A stretch of 64,000 nucleotides of DNA from Glandiceps talaboti. Lineage: Eukaryota; Hemichordata; Enteropneusta; Spengelidae. The position numbers and the translations under genes were made by a program. The notes below the pieces were generated by a model. That model saw only the letters and a list, made by a program, of their open reading frames with translations. It ran no database searches and had not been told where the DNA came from. Each line of letters starts with the position of its first letter. Position 1 is the stretch's first letter. This document shows positions 11,385 through 64,000 of this stretch, one piece after another. Where the stretch lies: NCBI RefSeq assembly GCF_964340395.1, contig NC_135551.1, forward strand, positions 11,451,379 to 11,515,378, written 5' to 3'.

Positions 11385-11653
11385 TTGTATAATGGAATGA
11401 AGACCTTGCAAAATTTACATGAGCTCACGCATTTCGAACCGCTTCACGCGAGAACGGTTGGAAGCACTACACACCCCTATCTAAAAATAGTTTATTCTCA
11501 AAACCGGAAGTGGGAATTTCCAACATGGCAACTTTCTCGTGAAGTCGCCTACTGGTCGTTTGTCGCAAATTTTGCCTTTCGAAAGCTGTTTTTGAAATTT
11601 GATCAATTCGATTTAGGGGTGATACGTGAATTGATAGCTTTACACCAGTAACA
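11385..11653 (+). promoter_or_regulatory. LTN1: probable LTN1 promoter / 5' UTR region
   Basis: A TATA-less stretch just upstream of the LTN1 start codon contains CCGGAAGTG (11504-11512), an ETS-family consensus, and AACATGGCAAC (about 11522-11532), similar to a YY1 site. Both are common in housekeeping promoters. Transcription start and any 5' UTR intron cannot be seen. The ATG at 11525 would open a five-codon upstream frame if it lies in the transcript. This is inference from motifs only. Confidence 0.45.
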
Positions 11654-63778
<52,125 letters not shown>

Positions 63779-64000
63779 GTAAAGATAAAATACTTGGTTA
63801 ATTTGATGGTCAGGGATGGAACATTTAGGTGATAGAGAGGTGTTAGATGGAAGTCTACAAATACAGCAAAGAAAGTCAATCTGTTTAATGTTCAACTTTC
63901 CTGTATAGGTGTGACAATATAGAAAGAGGAGTGATGAATTTATAGATGGTTGGGGAGGAGGGGTACTGTGTGGAGAGGAGGGGGACTGTGTGGACAGGGT
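63779..64000 (+). other. LTN1: start of LTN1 intron 26
   Basis: Partial intron. A GGAGAGGAGGGG(T/G)ACTGTGTGG repeat begins at about 63952 and is cut by the window end. Confidence 0.7.

Overview
This is animal nuclear DNA: AT-rich, genes split by GT-AG introns, two non-LTR retrotransposon fragments, several hairpin/TIR elements, and very heavy micro- and minisatellite content. Protein similarity (from memory, no search possible) and repeat style suggest a marine invertebrate, perhaps an invertebrate deuterostome or lophotrochozoan. I cannot place it more precisely.

Layout. 1-4870: intergenic DNA with an antisense, frameshifted LINE (about 1247-2670), microsatellites and a near-perfect foldback element (4378-4591). 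4876-8664 (minus strand): a two-exon galactose-3-O-sulfotransferase-like gene, a Golgi type II membrane enzyme, whose first exon encodes the signal anchor and whose second carries both PAPS-binding motifs. 8665-11380: spacer between the divergent genes, mostly microsatellites and small inverted repeats. 11654 to beyond the window end (plus strand): the listerin gene LTN1, the RING E3 ligase of ribosome-associated quality control. I traced 26 coding exons (1618 codons plus one base). Every splice phase joins correctly and the reading frame never breaks. The C-terminal RWD-like and RING part lies past position 64000.

The striking feature is the LTN1 introns. At least eight of its splice junctions (exons 7, 9, 12, 19, 21 and 23 at the donor; exons 20 and 26 at the acceptor) sit at the edge of a tandem array whose unit contains the splice site, usually with adjoining exon sequence. 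In intron 21 the unit is 78 bp (26 codons), open in the LTN1 frame through the first six copies, and each copy carries its own donor. Using a later donor would therefore add whole 26-residue copies of a helical segment without a frameshift. Introns 12, 22, 23 and 24 hold further large arrays (37 bp, 36/40 bp, 85 bp, 54 bp). The intron 22 array is about 9 kb, carries a donor-like site in nearly every unit, shows higher-order duplication, and is interrupted by a 5'-truncated LINE.

The two genes are not functionally linked as far as I can see. One modifies glycans in the Golgi; the other ubiquitylates nascent chains on stalled 60S ribosomes. All long open frames inside the arrays are by-products of repeat units whose lengths are multiples of three.
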